This document shows positions 23,432 to 34,535 of a stretch of 64,000 nucleotides of DNA, in pieces (within the stretch, counting starts at the first letter, position 1; the number at the start of each line of letters is the position of its first letter). The DNA comes from Anaeramoeba ignava (lineage: Eukaryota; Metamonada; Anaeramoebidae). The position numbers and the translations under genes are program-made. The stretch spans positions 62,001 to 126,000 of the forward strand of contig JAPDFW010000113.1 of assembly GCA_028826165.1 (NCBI GenBank), read 5' to 3'. The notes below the pieces were generated by a model, which made no database searches, was not told the DNA's origin, and was given only the letters and a program-made list of their open reading frames with translations.

Positions 23432-26400
23432 ATGCAAAATGAACAAATTTATTGGAAATTTTTATGTTTTCGAATTTCCAAAATTCCACTTGAAGAATCA
23501 CCATATATAAGTCCATGGAGACAATGGAAAAAATATAAAAGAATTCCTTTCAAATTCATATTACATATTTTTATTACAATACTTATTACTTATCAAGTTT
23601 AAAATTCAATTAAAAAATTCAATTAAAAATTCAATTAAAAAATTCAATTAAAATTTCAATTAAAAATTCAATTAAAATTCAATTAAAAAATTCAATTAAA
23701 AAAGGTTATTTTAATTACAAAATATCAAATACCTTATTTAAAACAAACTCAAGTATTTCTTTCTGGTGCTTTTTTACCGGATTCTGAAAGTTATCTTCCT
23801 GCAATGGATGGTTTTATTCACAAAGAAATATTTACAAATCAAGATTTTATTGATACTTTGAAAAGTGTTACTCAAACATATTATGGATTCTCAAATGATT
23901 CAATTGGTTTATTTGAGTAAATTAAATATTCAAATTAATTAATATTTAAATTAATAAATATTTAAATTAATTAATATTCAAATAAATAATATTTAAATCA
24001 ATTAATATTCAAAATAATATTTAAATTAATAAATATTCAAATCAATTAATATTTAAATTAATAAATATTTAAATTAATTAATATTTAAATTAATAAATAT
24101 TTAAATCAATTAATATTCAAATTAATTAATATTTAAATCAATAAATATCCAAATTAATTAATATTTAAATCAATAAATATTCAAATTAATTAATATTTAA
24201 ATTAATAAATATCCAAATTAATAAATATTTAAATTAATAAATCCAAATTAATTAATATTTAAAATAATATTTAAATTAATAAATATCCAAATTAATAAAT
24301 ATTTAAATCAATAAATATTTAAATCAATAAATATTTAAATTTAATAAATATTCAAATTAATAAATATTCAAATTAATAAATATTTAAATTAATTAATATT
24401 TAAAAATAATATTTAAATCAATAAATATCCAAATTAATTAATATTTAAAATATTTAAATTAATTAATAATAAATATTTAAATTAATTAATATTCAAATAA
24501 ATAAATATTTAAATAATATTTAAATCAATTAATATTCAAATTAATATTTAAATTAATTAATATTTAAAATAAATAAATATTTAAATTCAAGTTATAACAT
24601 TAATGAAGATAATCAAATTGAAGCACCAATTTTTACAATTGAAGAATTTACAAAAACTTCATTTGATGAAATAAAAATTGATCCTCAAAAAATTAATTAT
24701 GAAACAGATTTTGGTAAATAAATATTTTCAAAAGAAAGAAAAGAAGGATTTAAAAAAAAAATTGATTTAAAATTTATTCCAAAATATTTTTTCTAAATTT
24801 AGTTTCTTATCCACTTACTTTAAAACAACCATGTGGACCTTTTACAAATTTATCAAATGATGAAGTACAAAATTTATTTGCAAAATTTAGAACAGCTCAA
24901 ATCAGTTTTTCATTATTAAATTTATTTGTTTCAGAAATTGTTCAATGTGTTCAATGGAATGTTCTTGTAAATTTCTTTTTTTGATTCAATTGATTCCAAT
25001 TAATTTTTAAGAAACAAAACAACTGAATTTTTTTTTCATTTGAAAAATTATTTTAAAACAACAAAAAAAGATGTCTTTTAGTTTTGTTAGAAGAGGTGGA
25101 CGTTTATTATCAACAATTGATTTTTCTGTTACTTCTTGTGGAAATCAAGGTATTAAAATTAATATATTTTAAATATTTTAAATATTTTAAATATTTTCCA
25201 AAAATTTTTAAATATTTGATTCAATTAATTTTTTTAAAAAAAACAAAAAAGGAATTGGATTAAGTGATTTACTTCATACTGGCGAATTTTTTTCTGCATT
25301 TTTCTTGATTATTTTTTCATTTTTTAGCATGATAACTTCTATTAGACTTCTTTCTCAACAATATACACTTTATAAAGTTTATATCAATTAAATATTTAAA
25401 TTGAATATTTAAATTGAATTTTTAAATTAATTATTTATTTGTATTAGAATTTATCACAAAAAAAAGAAGAAACAAAACAAGTACAACGTCTTTTTAAATC
25501 AACAACTCAATTTAAAATAGCTTTTTTTGATTTTTGGCATGTTACAGCATTAATTGGTTCTGTTATTACAATTTTTGCTGAAGCTTTTTATATTTATAAT
25601 CAAGCACAAGGATTAAATCAAACACAAAATTTTTTTGCATTAATTTTTGCATTAGCTTCACTTTTTTCATGGGCTAATTTATCTGGGTAAAACAAAACAA
25701 ATTAAATTAAATTAAATCAAATATTTAAATTAAATTAAATTAAATTAAATTAAATTAAATCAAATCAAATTAAATCAAATTAAATTAAATCAAATTAAAT
25801 CAAATATTAAAATCAAATTAAATTAAATCAAATCAAATTAAATCAAATTAAATCAAATTAAATTAAATTAAATTAAATTAAATTAAATCAAATTAAATTA
25901 AATAAATTAAATTAAATTAAATTAAATCAAAATTTTTAAAAACAAAAAATTAAATTAAATCAAATCAACAAATTAAATTTAAATTAAATCAAATTTAAAT
26001 TAAATATTTAAATTAAATCAAAAATTAAATTAAATATTTAAATTTAAATCAAATTAAATCAAATTAAATTAAATCAAATTAAATCAAATTAAATTAAATC
26101 AAATTAAATTAAACAAAAAGAAAAATTAAATTAAATTAAATTAAATTAAAATAATTAAATCAAATTAAATTAAATTCAAATTAAATTAAATAAAAATTAA
26201 ATTCACAAATCAAATTAAATTAAATCAAATTAAATCAAATTAAAATCAAAAATTAAATTAAATCAAATCAAATTAAATCAAATTAAATTAAATTAAATCA
26301 AATTAAATTAAATTAAATTAAATTAAATTAAATTAAATTAAATTAAAATTAAATTAAATTAAATTAAATTAAATTAAATCTTAAAACAAAAATAAATTAA

Positions 26401-28691
26401 ATTAAATCAAAATCAAATTAAATTAAATATTTAAATTAAATCAAATTAAATTAAATATTTAAATTAAATTAAATTAAATTAAATTAAATTAAATTAAATT
26501 AAATTAAATAATATTTAAATTAAATCAAATTAAATTAAATCAAATTAAATTAAAATTAAATTAAATCAAATTAAATTAAATTAAATTAAATCAAATTAAA
26601 TTAAATTAAATTAAATTAAATCAAATTCAATTAAATTAAATTAAATTAAATTAAAATTAAATTAAATCAAATTAAATTAAATCAAATATTAAAATTAAAT
26701 TAAATCAAATTAAATTAAATTAAATTAAATCAAATTCAAATACAAAAAATTAAATTAAATCAAATTAAATATTTAAATTAAATTAAATCAAATTAAATTA
26801 AATCAAATCAAATTAAATCAAATTAAATTAAATTAAATCAAAATTAAATTAAATATTTAAATTAAATTAAATTAAATCAAATTAAATTAAATTAAATTAA
26901 ATTAAATCAAATTAAATTAAATTAAATTAAATTAAATTAAATTAAATTCAGTTATTTCCAATGGCACAAAAAATTTTATCTATTAATACTTACTTTAAGA
27001 AAAGCAATACCAAATTTACTTCGATTTTTAGCTGGAACATTTCCTTTATTCATTGGATATGCTTGTAAAAATTAATAATCAATTTCTAAATAATAATATT
27101 AAAAAGAAAAAGGAATTATTTTGGAAGATTAATTTGACTAAAAAGAACTAATTGGAATAATTTTCAAAATAAAATATATAAATATTTTAGATATGGGAAC
27201 TCTTTATTTTGGAAATTATTGTGAATATTTTGCTACAATTGATCAAGCTTGTGTTACTTTATTTGCAGTTTTAAATGGTGATGTTGTTAGAGATACTTTT
27301 AATTATCTTTATAGAAAAAATCATGGACTTGCAATATTTGCTCGAATTTATATGTATACTTTTACTTGTTTATTCATTTATGCGTAAGTATTTATTTTAA
27401 TATTTATTTTAATATTTATTTTAATATTTATTTTAATATTTATTTTAATATTTATTTTAATATTTATTTAAATTTATTTTAATTTTTATTTCAATTTTTA
27501 TTTTAATTTTTATTTCAATTTTTATTTCAATTTTTATTTTTAATATTTATTTTTATTCCACTTTTATTCCAATTTTATTTTAATTTTTATTTATTTTAAT
27601 TTATTTTAATATTTATTTTAATATTTATTTTAATATTTATTTTAATATTTATTTTAATATTTATTTTAATATTTATTTTAATATTTATTTTAATATTTAT
27701 TTTTAATTTTTTATTTATTTTTAATATTTATTTTAATATTTATTTTAATATTTATTTTAATATTTATTTTAATATTTATTTTAATATTTATTTTAATATT
27801 TATTTTAATTTTTATTTTAATTTTAATTTTATTTATTTTTATTTTTTAATATTTATTTTTTTATTTCAATTTTTTTAATATTTATTTTAATATTTATTTT
27901 TAATTTTATTTTTATTTTTAATATTTATTCCAAATTTTTATTCCAATATTTATTTTAATATTTATTTTTAATATTTATTTTTAATATTTATTTTAATATT
28001 TATTTTAATATTTATTTTAATTTATTTTAATATTTATTTTAATATTTATTTTAATATTTATTTTAATATTTATTTTAATTTATTTTAATATTTATTTTAA
28101 TATTTATTTTAATTTTTATTCCACTTTTTATTCCACTTTTTATTCCATTCCAATATTTATTTTAATATTTATTTTAATATTTATTTTAATATTTATTTTA
28201 ATATTTATTTTAATATTTATTTCAATATTTATTTTAATATTTATTTTAATATTTATTCCACTTTTTATTCCACTTTTTATTTCACTTTTTATTCCAATAT
28301 TTATTTTAATATTTATTTAAAAAGTTGGTTGAAATTATTTATCACACTTGTTGAATGTGCTTATTCTGCAGTTAAAGAAGCTCAAAAACCAGCTCATCTT
28401 GTTCAAAGAAAAACAATTAAAAAATTAGCATCAAGTGCAAATTTTGGAATTTCTTTCCCACAATCAGAATCTATGGTAACACCATTAACAACACCAGGAC
28501 TTTCAGAAAAATCAAAAGATCAAGAAGAAACACAAACTTCTTTAGATACTTTTTCATTTGATGAAAATGTAATTGAAATTTTATTTAATCCAAATTTTTA
28601 TTTCAAATTTTTATTTCAAATTTTATTTATTTAGGTTTTTGTTGATACTGATGGTGAACTTTCAAATGATGATGATCAAAAATCACAATAA
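23432..28691 (+). CDS. Mucolipin-like TRP channel (TRPML family)
   Basis: Endolysosomal cation channel. Exons: 23432-23596, 23705-23916, 24592-24713, 24803-24966, 25071-25149, 25252-25376, 25448-25686, 26952-27064, 27191-27383, 28325-28568, 28635-28691; every junction is GT-AG and in phase, giving 570 residues, close to animal mucolipins. S1 is near the N-terminus (FKFILHIFITILITYQ) followed by a long luminal loop (LKQPCGPF...TIDFSVTSCGNQG), as in TRPML. S2-S6 follow, with FYLLILTLRKAIPNLLRFLA matching the S4-S5 region. The pore reads FAVLNGDVVRDTF, where animal TRPMLs have NGDD, so one filter acidic residue is missing. S6 is LAIFARIYMYTFTCLFIYAWLKLFITLV. The cytosolic tail is acidic. Three introns are G-poor repeat arrays. 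Confidence 0.85.
23925..24585. repeat. AATATTTAAATTAATT array in mucolipin intron 2
   Basis: Roughly 16- and 8-bp composite units (AATATTTAAATTAATT, AATATTCAAATTAATT, AATATCC variants). C occurs but no G on the sense strand from 23925 to 24585. Confidence 0.95.
25690..26945. repeat. AAATT/AAATC pentamer array in mucolipin intron 7
   Basis: About 1.25 kb of 5-bp units AAATT and AAATC with AATATTT interruptions. On the sense strand the only G I see inside it is one in AAACAAAAAGAAAAA near 26120. Confidence 0.95.
27390..28318. repeat. TTTTAATATTTA array in mucolipin intron 9
   Basis: About 0.93 kb of a 11-bp AATATTTATTT-type unit, with TTTTTATTCCAC and TTTTTATTTCAA variants. C occurs repeatedly but G is absent on the sense strand. 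Confidence 0.95.
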
Positions 28692-28827
28692 TTTCTTGAA
28701 TTTTTTCTTTTTAAAATAAATGAATTTTTTGATAAAAAAAAACAAGAAAAAAATCAATTTTTTAATTTTGATTTTGATTTTGATTTCAATTTTGATTTTG
28801 ATTTTGATTTTGAATTTGATTTAAATT

Positions 28828-29838
28828 TTAATTTTGATTTTGATTTAAATTTTCATTTTGATTTCGATTTAAATTTTCATTTTGATTTTGATTTTCATTT
28901 AAATTTTCTTGTGAATCTTCTTGTAAATTTTCTTGTAAATTTTCTTGTAAATTTTCTTGTAAATTTTCTTGTAAATTTTCATTTAAATTTTCATTTAAAT
29001 TTTCTTGTAAATTTTCTTGTAAATTTTCTTGTAAATTTTCATTTAAATTTTCTTGTAAATTTTCATTTAAATTTTCTTGTAAATTTTCTTGTAAATTTTC
29101 TTGTAAATTTTCTTGTAAATTAAGATATTTTTCATATAAAAAAAGAGCACAAAGAGTTTTTCCATCAGAAGTTTCTTTCCAAACATCATTTAATTTAAGA
29201 ACACGAATGGAAATAAATTCACCTTCATGATGCAAACCAGTATTTTTTCCATTTAATTGAAGAATAGAAGAAGTAGGAAGAAAATGTTGATAAAGAAACA
29301 AACGAATAAAACCAGAACAAAGATCACAAGAAGGAATAATTCCTTTAAATTTTGATGAATAAAACAAAGAAGTGAGATCAACAAGATCACTTGTTTGAAC
29401 AATTAAACCAGTTTCTTCTTGCATTTCTCTAACAGCAACACTTTTGAATTGATTGGATGATTCAATTAATCCAGCAGGAATTTCAATAAATGATTCCAAA
29501 CCAATTGGTACTCTTGGTTGACTAGTTAAAATTACATATTTATCTTTTTCATCATAAAGAATAACTAAAATTGCTACTGCTCCTCCTCCTCCAAATACTG
29601 TTGTTTCTGTTGTTTCTCCAGTTTTTTTCATTTTTGTTGTTGATTTAAATTTTAAAAATCCAATTCTTGATCCAAAAAAATCAACTGATTCAATAACAAT
29701 TTTTTCAAGTTGAATTATTTCTGATTTTTGTATTTGTTTTATCCATTCAATAAAAAATTCACATTTTTTTAATTCTTCTATATCAATTTTAGTTGTTGAA
29801 TTTATTGGAATAACTTGATTTTGAACAATAATTTCCAT
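28828..29838 (-). CDS. Nudix hydrolase, ADP-sugar diphosphatase-like (NUDX14/NUDT14 type)
   Basis: Intronless, 336 residues. It probably hydrolyses ADP-ribose or ADP/UDP-glucose. The Nudix box is GLIESSNQFKSVAVREMQEE followed by TGLIV: the REUxEExGU part is intact, but the Glu expected five residues after the first Gly is Asn (SSN), which may weaken metal binding. Before the box are VILTSQPRVPIGLESFIEIP, and after it LNGKNTGLHHEGEFISIRVL and DVWKETSDGKTLCALFLYE. These match the plant chloroplast ADP-sugar diphosphatase subfamily as I recall it. The last ~95 residues are a Asn-Leu-Gln-Glu tetrapeptide array followed by Asn/Gln, absent from relatives. It is convergent with the mucolipin gene (136 bp apart) and downstream of, on the same strand as, the WNK-like gene. 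Confidence 0.85.
   Translation of the reverse strand: MEIIVQNQVIPINSTTKIDIEELKKCEFFIEWIKQIQKSEIIQLEKIVIESVDFFGSRIGFLKFKSTTKMKKTGETTETTVFGGGGAVAILVILYDEKDKYVILTSQPRVPIGLESFIEIPAGLIESSNQFKSVAVREMQEETGLIVQTSDLVDLTSLFYSSKFKGIIPSCDLCSGFIRLFLYQHFLPTSSILQLNGKNTGLHHEGEFISIRVLKLNDVWKETSDGKTLCALFLYEKYLNLQENLQENLQENLQENLNENLQENLNENLQENLQENLQENLNENLNENLQENLQENLQENLQENLQEDSQENLNENQNQNENLNRNQNENLNQNQN
28905..29125 (-). repeat. Coding 12-bp NLQE/NLNE array in Nudix gene
   Basis: 12-bp unit AATTTACAAGAA (sense) repeated about 18 times, alternating with AATTTAAATGAA, encoding Asn-Leu-Gln-Glu and Asn-Leu-Asn-Glu. All copies stay in frame. Confidence 0.95.
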
Positions 29839-30075
29839 ATAAAAAAAAAATTTAAGAAGAAAAAATTGAGAAAAAAAAAATGAAAAAAAAAATTGAGAAA
29901 AAAAAATTTGTTTTAAATTGTTATTTAATTGAAGAAAAAAAAAAGCAAAACTTCATCCACAATCAAATTCCATTAAATTTCCAGATTTGTTTTCCATAAC
30001 AAACAGAAATTAAATGAAAAAAAATAAGAAGAATTGCTTGAGAAAAAGAAAGAAAAAAGTGAAAAAAAAAAAATT

Positions 30076-33000
30076 TCAATTCTTTTTAAATTGATCCATT
30101 TCTTTTGAATCAAATCCATCCAAAGCTTTTAATTGAAGATCAACCATTTTATCATTTTTTGGAGATGATTTTTGTTGTTGTTGTTGTTGTTGTAGTTGAA
30201 AATTTCGCAAAAATTCTTTTAAATCACGTGATTCAATTGAATGTTTTTTTGATAATTCATTTTTAATTTGTTCATGTAAAAATTTCATTCTTCTTTCTTC
30301 TTCTTGGAAAAAATTATCAAGAGTTATGAATTCGTCCTTTTGATTCTTTTCCAAATCTTGCAAAACGGAATCAACAGATTTTTGGATTGATTTGATTTTT
30401 TGTTCTTGTTTCAAAGAATTTGGCAATAATTTTTTATCGTTTCCATTTTTAGGATCTTGAGATTCAAGAAATTTTTGTTCATCCTGAATGTTAAGTGGAT
30501 TTTGATCATAAAATGAACTAAGATTTGGTGTATTTTTTTTGGCGAGAAGAAATTTGATAAATTCTTGAGTATTCAAAGATTTCCCAGAAAAATTCTTAAA
30601 TTCTTCTGAAACGGTTCTTCTTGGGAAAAATTTATTCGAATCATAAAAATGTGATTCTGTTGTGATTCCATTTAAATCAATATTTGGAATGTTATTTTTA
30701 TTAGGGTTCAAGTTTTCATTTGGATTGAAGTTTGCTCCGATAAAATTCGAATGTGAATATTCTTGAGGTTGATATTTTTTTTGATTTTGATTTTGATTTT
30801 GATTTTGGTTTTGATTTTGATTTTGATTTTGATTTTGATTTTCAATTTGATTTTCATTTTGTTTTTCATTTTGTTTTTGTTTTTGTTTTTCATAAAAATA
30901 TCGATTTTCAGAATTCATTCGATACGATTCAGTCTCACCATCATCACTATTTGATTCCGAATCATCCGTTAAATCTTGTTCAACATCTTGTTCTCCATCT
31001 GGTTCTGATGAAACGTCTGATTCATGCTCTAATTCATAATTTTGGATCAAATCTTTTAATGGATCAAATTTGGATGATTTTTGTCCTAAAATTGTGTCAA
31101 TTAAATCATTTGGTTCTGAATATTGAAGAACTAAATCGCTCTTTAAAAGTTGGTTTTTTCGTTCTTGTTCTTTCAGGAATCGCTGCTTCTTTTCGTTTTC
31201 TTTTTTTTGTCTTTTTTCGTTTTCTTTTCTTTCTCGTTCTTTTCTTTGCTCATATTTTTTTTGTTGTTCAAGCGTTCTTAGTTTTTCTTTTGTGTGATTG
31301 GATTGCTTTTTTTGTAGTTGTTCATCTTGACTTAATTCTTTTTTTAGTTCGCTTTCTTTTTGTTGTTTTGGTTGTTGTTGTTTTTTGATTGAGTTAACTA
31401 ATTAAAAAAAAAAAGGTGAAAAAAAAACTGTCAAAAAAAAATATTTTTTGCGAACTTTTTAAAAAAAAAATTATTTTTTTACCCATTTTTTGTATGTTTG
31501 TTGAGATTTCTTTAGGATCATAATTTGGAATTTGAAGTTCTTCTATCATTTCTTTAGCAACAAGATCAGGTGAATCATTTTGAATATCAAATTCAAATTC
31601 CACTTCATATGGACTATCATTAACAAAAACTTTTAATTTCAAAGAAACTTTTTGACTAACATTATTAATTGAATCAATCAATGAAACTTCACTTAATGCT
31701 TTTGAAAGAGAATTTTTGTGATCATTTTGTAAAATATTCTTTTCAATTTGATTTTGATTTTCTATTTGATTTTCTATTTTATTTTCTATTTGATTTTCTA
31801 TTTGATTTTGATTTTGATTTTGATTTTGATTTTCTATTTGATTTTGATTTTGATTTTGATTTTGATTTTGATTTTGATTTTGATTTTGATTTTGATTTTG
31901 ATTTTGATTTTGATTTTGATTTTCAATTTGATTTTCAATTTGATTTTCAATTTGATTTTGATTTTCAATTTGATTTTCTTGATTATTTTCTTGATTATTT
32001 TCACTTGTTGTTTCATTTGTATCTGATTCTTGTGAATTTTGAGATGAATTTTGAGATGAACTTTGTTTTGGTTGCTGTTGAAGTACTTGAGTAAGAAATG
32101 GATCGTCAGCAAGTTCTTTAGCTGTTGGTCTTTGCTCAATAAGAGAAATACATCTTTTTATAAAATTTGCTGCAAGTGTGTTTTTTAATCTTGATAATGA
32201 TGGTGGAGGTAATTTCTTTTTTACATTTTTAATTTTGAATTTTTAAATTGATTTTAAATTGATTTTGATTTTAAATTGATTTTTTACAAATAATATTTTT
32301 TTAAGTATTTGAGCTCTATTTTCACATTCATAATATGGAGGTTTTGTTTGTATCATTTCTAGAACACACATTCCAAGAGCATAAATATCTATTTTTTCTG
32401 AACATTTATTATCATATAATTCAGGTGACATAAATTCAGGAGTTGCTATTTTGTTTTTGATTTTTTGTTTGGAAATTGATTTAAATTGATTTAAAAATTG
32501 ATTTAGAAATTGATTTAAAAATTGATTTAAAAATTGATTTAAAAATTGATTTAAAAATTGATTTAAAAATTAATTTAAAAATTGATTTAAAAATTGATTT
32601 AAAAATTGATTTAAAAATTGATTTAAAATTGATTTAGAAATTGATTTAAAATTGATTTAAAAATTGATTTAAAAATTAATTTAAAAATTGATTTAAAAAT
32701 TGATTTAGAAATTGATTTAAAAATTGATTTAAAAATTGATTTAAAAATTAATTTAAAAATTGATTTAAAAATTGATTTAAAAATTGATTTAAAAATTGAT
32801 TTAAAAATTGATTTAAAAATTGATTTAAAAATTAATTGATTTAAAAATTGATTTAAAAATTGATTTAAAAATTGATTTAAAAATTGATTTAAAATTGATT
32901 TAAAAATTGATTTAAAATTGATTTAAAAAATTGATTTAAAAATTGATTTAAAATTGATTTAAAAATTGATTTAAAAATTAAAATTGATAGAAATTGATTT

Positions 33001-34070
33001 AAAAATTGATTTAAAAATTGATTAATTTAAAAATTGATTTAAAAATTGATTTAAAAATTGATTTAAAAATTGATTTAAAAAAATTGATTTAAAAATTGAT
33101 TTAAAAAGATTTAAAAAATTTAAAATTGATTGATTTAAAAATTGATTTTTTAGAAATTGATTTAAAATTGATTTAAAAATTGATTTAAAATTGATTTAAA
33201 AATTGATTTAAAAATTGATTTAAAATTGATTTAAAAATTGATTTAAAAATTGATTTAGAAATTGATTTAAAAATTGATTTAAAAATTGATTTAGAAATTG
33301 ATTTAAAAATTGATTTAAAAATTGATTTAAAAATTGATTTAAAAATTGATTTAAAAATTGATTTAAAAATTGATTTAAAAATTGATTTAAAAATTGAATT
33401 AAAAATTGATTTAAAAATTAATAAACCAATATAATCTTGAGGATGCATTGCTGATAAACCAAGATCACCAATTTTAACAGAGCCATCAGCACCATTAACA
33501 AAAATATGATTAGTAGTCAAATGCATGAAAACAACAGGAGAAGGAAGTTGATGTAAAAAAGCCAAAGCTTCTAAAATTTGTTGAGTCCATTTTTGAATAA
33601 CTCGAAAATCTAAAGTTTTTGCTCTTTTTATATACTTCCTAAGTGTACCTGATTGCATGAATTCTGTTATAAAAACAAGCACCTTTTTCTGTTCATCGTA
33701 CCAACAATCAAAAAGATGTACTATTCTTTTGTGTTGAATTGATTTCATTGAATTTGCTCTTTTTATTAATTTTTTCGCTTTTTTTCGTGTTAGTTTATCC
33801 CTCTTCACTTGTTTCCATGCAACTTCAATACCTTCTTCCTGATCGAGCGCATAATATATTGTTATTTGGTCTGTTTTATAAAGTATTTTTGAGTACTAAC
33901 ATAAAAAGAAGGAATTAATCAAGAAAGAAAGAGAATTTATTTTTTTTAATTGATTTTTTTAATTGATTTTTTTAAATTGATTTTTTTTAATTTGGTTTTG
34001 TTGTCTTTCATACTCTAATGTATTTCCCGTTTGTTTCTACTTTATGAACTGAATCTTTATTATGATTCAT
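30076..34070 (-). CDS. WNK/NRBP-family pseudokinase with OSR1_C-type domain
   Basis: Exons: 34070-34014, 33895-33427, 32445-32288, 32215-31483, 31397-30076; 2739 nt, 912 residues, all GT-AG and in phase. The kinase domain clearly aligns with WNKs: VLVFITEFMQSGTLRKYIKR, NGADGSVKIGDLGLSA, ATPEFMSPELYD and KIDIYALGMCVLEMIQTKPP. The catalytic loop reads FMHLTTNHIF where WNKs have HRDLKCDNIF, so catalytic Asp, Lys and Asn are all replaced. The Gly-rich loop is LYKTDQITIYYA (no Gly). At beta-3 it has VAWK, a Lys where WNKs carry Cys. A scaffold or allosteric role in ion or volume signalling is likely. After the kinase come an Asn/Gln array, an OSR1_C-like domain (LKVFVNDSPYEVEFEFDI), then a charged coiled coil (EQQKKYEQRKERERKENEKR) and acidic/Gln-rich tail. 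Confidence 0.9.
31745..31985 (-). repeat. Coding Asn-Gln/Ile-Glu array in WNK-like gene
   Basis: 6-bp AATCAA units with ATTGAA and ATAGAA, in frame between the kinase C-lobe and the OSR1_C-like domain. Confidence 0.95.
32465..33424. repeat. 13-bp AAATCAATTTTTA array in WNK-like intron 2
   Basis: Fills nearly all of the intron 33426-32446. The plus-strand unit is ATTGATTTAAAAA, that is TTTTTAAATCAAT on the sense strand, about 70 copies, with essentially no sense-strand G. The array begins within a few bases of the GTTTAT donor. Confidence 0.95.
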
Positions 34071-34535
34071 CGTTTATTTTTTTTATTTTTTAATTTGCTT
34101 ATTTTCTTATTGTTTTATTTTTTATTTTTTTATTATTATTTTTTATAAAAGGAAAAATCAAAAAAAAACCAAAAAGAAATCTTATTCGAAAAATTGTTTT
34201 TTTTTTTGGTTTTTGTGTGTGTTTTTTAAAAAGTAAAAAGAAAATGAAAGAAAAAGAAAATGAGAAAAAAAAGATAAAAAAAGATTTAAAAAAAAAAGAA
34301 AAAGAAAATGAAAAAGAAAAATGAAGAAAAAAAAAAATTAAAAAAAAAAAATTTTTTAATTTGAGTTTATTTTGTTCTTTATTTGAAATTGAAAAGTAAA
34401 AAAAAAGTAAATTTTGTTGTTTTTGTTTTTGTTTTTGCTTTCTAAAAGTGGAAAAAAAAATGATCGTCTTTTTTTATCTTTTTTTTTTTTAAATTGAGTT
34501 ATTGAAAAATTTCAAAATTTAATCCTTTGATTTCT
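34071..34535. other. Intergenic region between RPL23 stop and WNK-like start
   Basis: 465 bp of A-rich runs (GAAAATGAAAAAG-type, 34240-34330) and T-rich runs, with no coding signal. The AAAAATGAA words near 34245-34325 are in the right orientation to be the upstream element of the WNK-like gene. The part next to 34536 is presumably the RPL23 3' untranslated region. Confidence 0.45.
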
